A DNA stretch of 64,000 bases from Lachnospiraceae bacterium (GTDB taxonomy: Bacteria > Bacillota > Clostridia > Lachnospirales > Lachnospiraceae): the NCBI GenBank assembly GCA_024693135.1, contig JAILLN010000065.1:58381-122380 (forward strand), given 5' to 3'. The translations under genes and the position numbers were made by a program. Positions 61,864-64,000 of the stretch are shown piece by piece. The notes beneath the pieces were generated by a model. The model saw only the letters and a program-made list of their open reading frames with translations, was not told the origin of the DNA and did not search any database. How positions within the stretch are numbered: the stretch's first letter is position 1; every line of letters begins with the position of its first letter.

Positions 61864-63731
61864 ACGCATCTGCCTCCTTCCATGGCACCGCAGCCGAAGT
61901 GATCGCAGCGGAGGCACTTGCCGGCCTCCCGCATGGCCTCCTCATAGGTCATGGGAAGCTCCACATGGTCAAAATTCGTCCTTCTTTCAAAGGGATCCTT
62001 TTCCTGGATCTCCGCCCTGCAGGTAGGGATGCATTTGTTCGGCATGGCGGTCGGCACCTCGACCTCACAGGAGATCTTATGATGATATCCCAGATATTCG
62101 TCGATATTGTAAGCCGCCACCTGCCCGGCCGCGATGGCGTTGATGGCGGTAGAAGGACCGGTCACGCAGTCTCCGCCGGAGAAGATCCCCTCCATGCCTT
62201 CTACCATGCAGGTCTCATCCGCCTTGATCCGGCTCCTGTCCACCGGGATCCCGGCTTCCGCAAAGGCCTTCACATCGCTCCTCTGCCCCACGCCCAGGAT
62301 CAGCACGTCACACTTGAAGCGGTAAGGATAATTGCTGGAATGCTCCGTGGTCATCATGCCCAGCACATCGTATTCCCCAAGGATCTCGGGCTGAAGCCAG
62401 ACAGCCCTCACATTCCCGGTCTCCGGATCTACCTCGATATTCAGGAAGCTCAGCAGGGAACGGAACCGGACGCCCTCCTGCATGGCTCCGATAAGCTCAC
62501 TTTCAAGCGCCGTAAGGTCATCCCTCTTGCGGGTAAAGACATGGATCGTCTCTGCATTGAGCCTGACCGCAGTCCTCGCGGCATCCATGGCTACATTGCC
62601 CCCGCCGATCAGCACCACCCTCTTCCCCGTAAGGTCCATGGCCTTGCCATGCGCCACATCCTGCAGGAAGTCCGCGGCGGGGATCACATTTCCCGCATCC
62701 GCATTGTCCATGGGCATCCGGTTTCCGATCTGGGCGCCAAGCCCCAGGTAAACGGCATCGTAATTCTCCTTCAGCTCCTCAAAGGATACATCCCGTCCGA
62801 TCTTCGTCATCGTATGGACCTCGATGTCTCCCGCATTCAGGATAGCGCGGATGTCTTCGTCCAGCCTTTCCTTGGGAAGCCGGTATTCCGGGATCCCATA
62901 GCGCAGCATCCCGCCCAGCTTTTCATGCTCATCATAGACCACGGCCTTATGTCCCATGAGACTTAAGAAATAGGCGCAGGTCAGGCCGGAGGGTCCTCCC
63001 CCGACCACAGCGATCCTTTTCCCGGTGCTGACATTGGGCTTCGGCGTACGCACCTCATCCGCCTTGGCATTGTCTACGGCATACTTCTTCAAGGCGCGGA
63101 TATTGATGGGATCATCCACGATCGTCCTCCTGCATTTCCTCTCGCAGGGATGCTCACAGACCATGGCACAGGCCGTGGGGAACGGATTCCGGTCCCGGAT
63201 CAGATTCACCGCTCCGGCATAATCTTCTTTGGCTATGAGAGCCACATACCCGGGCACATCCACATGGGCAGGACACAGGGTGATGCAGGGCACCGTCTGG
63301 GAAGGAGGAATGATCACATCGTCATCGTCTGAGATCTGGGGATGAAGCGGTACGCACCGTCTGTTTTCGATATGCGCCACGTATTCATCCGCAAAATCCT
63401 TCAGGGAATCCAGGATCATATTGGCTGCCGTGACACCGACTGCACAGTCCGAAGTCTCCGCGATCATCTCGCACATCAGGCGCATCTGCTGCAGGGTATC
63501 CATAGTCGCATCTCCGTTCAGGATACCTTGGAGCATCCTGTCCACCTGCGCAAGGCCATCCCTGCAGGGCACACACTTCCCGCAGGACTGGTTCATGGAG
63601 ATCTGCAGGAAGGAACGGTACAAAGCCAGCGGACACATGCCCGGCGGATAGGAACTCATCCTCGAGCGGAACTTCCGGATCGCCACATCCATCCGCTCAT
63701 TCATATTTCCTCTTTTTGCCAAACGGTGCAT
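61860..63731 (-). CDS. NuoF-type 4Fe-4S domain fused to GltD-like NAD(P)H flavoprotein
   Basis: This 623-residue electron-transfer partner of the formate dehydrogenase has the NuoF C-terminal cluster domain at ~15-120 (SCGKCVPCRDGLAQVDRM with Cys50, 53, 56 and Cys96). The NAD/FMN part of NuoF is absent. Residues ~145-600 are a GltD-like module: Fe-S cysteines in CAMVCEHPCERKCRR, the FAD site AVVGGGPSGLTCAYFLSLMG, the NAD(P) site VVLIGGGNVAMDAARTAVRL and FSGGDCVTGPSTAINAIAAG. A third cysteine set, CLRCDHFGC, is at the C terminus. It is the first gene of the operon and starts at an ATG 5 bp after AGGAGG. Confidence 0.88.
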   Translation of the reverse strand: MHRLAKRGNMNERMDVAIRKFRSRMSSYPPGMCPLALYRSFLQISMNQSCGKCVPCRDGLAQVDRMLQGILNGDATMDTLQQMRLMCEMIAETSDCAVGVTAANMILDSLKDFADEYVAHIENRRCVPLHPQISDDDDVIIPPSQTVPCITLCPAHVDVPGYVALIAKEDYAGAVNLIRDRNPFPTACAMVCEHPCERKCRRTIVDDPINIRALKKYAVDNAKADEVRTPKPNVSTGKRIAVVGGGPSGLTCAYFLSLMGHKAVVYDEHEKLGGMLRYGIPEYRLPKERLDEDIRAILNAGDIEVHTMTKIGRDVSFEELKENYDAVYLGLGAQIGNRMPMDNADAGNVIPAADFLQDVAHGKAMDLTGKRVVLIGGGNVAMDAARTAVRLNAETIHVFTRKRDDLTALESELIGAMQEGVRFRSLLSFLNIEVDPETGNVRAVWLQPEILGEYDVLGMMTTEHSSNYPYRFKCDVLILGVGQRSDVKAFAEAGIPVDRSRIKADETCMVEGMEGIFSGGDCVTGPSTAINAIAAGQVAAYNIDEYLGYHHKISCEVEVPTAMPNKCIPTCRAEIQEKDPFERRTNFDHVELPMTYEEAMREAGKCLRCDHFGCGAMEGGRCV

Positions 63732-63778
63732 AGATTCCTCCTTCGAAAGTCGAATATGAGCTATAAATCACAACCTTT

Positions 63779-63807
63779 ATTCTACCCGACAGTCCCTTTT
63801 ATTTCAA
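63779..63807 (-). promoter_or_regulatory. Promoter of the formate dehydrogenase/molybdenum cofactor operon
   Basis: On the minus strand TTGAAA, a 17-bp spacer and TAGAAT are followed about 40 nt later by the ATG at 63731. The leader is too short for a Moco riboswitch. Ten to eleven cofactor, transport and enzyme genes lie downstream with gaps of mostly 0-10 bp. Confidence 0.65.
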
Positions 63808-63815
63808 GAACTAAG

Positions 63816-63873
63816 AGACAGGGAGGCGGGCCTTGCATTGTGGTTAGGATGCGCCGCATGCGGGCCTTGCATT
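63816..63873. repeat. Degenerate intergenic repeat, copy 2
   Basis: It has AGACAGGGAG and TTGCATTGTGGTTAG in the same order as at 45642-45711, followed by a shared TGCGCCGCA. Within this copy GCGGGCCTTGCATT occurs twice, at 63826-63839 and 63860-63873, a 34-bp period. Confidence 0.45.
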
Positions 63874-63921
63874 TCCACGTCGCCTCACCGCTCACTTAAT
63901 GCGGAGCTTCCCGCCGGCTTC

Positions 63922-63993
63922 GACTATGCAATCTCGGCTATGTGAGTGGGCGATAAAGCGTGTTGTCTCACATGGCAGCCGATCTTGCAAGTC
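63922..63993. repeat. Long imperfect inverted repeat at the window end
   Basis: The left arm 63922-63946 and right arm 63967-63993 pair over about 25 positions (GACT, TGCAA, TCGGCT and ATGTGAG blocks), with small bulges and a 20-nt loop. It could be a structured RNA, a bidirectional terminator for genes beyond the edge, or the end of a mobile repeat. No gene is visible in it. Confidence 0.5.
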
Positions 63994-64000
63994 TACGCAG

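Noticed and set aside
63732..63778. Molybdenum-cofactor riboswitch before the formate dehydrogenase operon
   Set aside because: The untranslated leader is about 40 nt, far too short for the known Moco RNA motif.

Overview
The window looks like a chromosome segment of an anaerobic Firmicute of the Clostridia, most probably a Lachnospiraceae-type gut organism. This is an inference. It rests on strong AGGAGG ribosome sites, moderately high GC, a class-2 GalT, a P-protein-type PheA, separate PyrB and PyrI subunits, a DUF3798 lipoprotein, a YTGK-repeat surface protein and a cysteine-type formate dehydrogenase. Almost all genes are on the minus strand. Only four are on the plus strand: an AlaX editing protein, a MATE pump and a two-gene STAS/sensor module.

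Layout. 1-4744: pheS-pheT (pheT cut by the window edge), a HAD phosphatase and a divergent AlaX-type tRNA editing protein. 4749-14367: a galactoside-use cluster with an AraC regulator, a sugar ABC importer (binding lipoprotein plus two permeases), a GH2 beta-galactosidase, an uncharacterised 611-residue enzyme-like protein and a 72-residue zinc-ribbon protein. 14371-24777: a tightly packed array proA-pyrB-pyrI-pheA-(DUF815 ATPase)-ppx-ppk-galT leading into the AraC gene, with a good promoter before proA. 24838-30897: an ABC/HlyD-type export system behind a promoter with a dyad operator, then a divergent MATE pump. 30950-33711: a small membrane protein and a GH36 alpha-galactosidase. 33899-37010: a methyltransferase-STAS fusion followed by a LytS/YesM-like sensor that has lost its phospho-acceptor histidine. 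37007-44812: aroA, a decayed integrase fragment, a hybrid histidine kinase with a DUF3798 binding lipoprotein, tyrA and an AI-2E family transporter. 44932-47163: a PilZ protein, a small unknown, a GNAT-nitroreductase fusion and a TIGR04076-like protein. 47221-51402: a giant beta-helix surface protein. 51612-63807: one long operon for formate dehydrogenase and its molybdenum cofactor, including molybdate uptake but lacking modC.

How the genes work together. The AraC, ABC, LacZ, GalT and alpha-galactosidase genes together allow import and hydrolysis of galactosides and entry of galactose into the Leloir pathway. The right-hand 12 kb makes a molybdopterin formate dehydrogenase that probably exchanges electrons with NAD(P)H through a GltD-like flavoprotein. 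It also supplies molybdate (ModAB) and cofactor-building enzymes (MoaA, MoaC, MOSC-MogA, MoeA, MobA-MobB). PheA, TyrA and AroA cover aromatic amino-acid synthesis.

The least explained parts are the STAS-methyltransferase/pseudokinase pair, the 611-residue protein in the galactoside operon, a conserved 27-bp leader element found 47-48 bp before two unrelated start codons, and several small intergenic repeats in and next to the molybdenum operon. I saw no rRNA, tRNA, CRISPR array or intact transposase.
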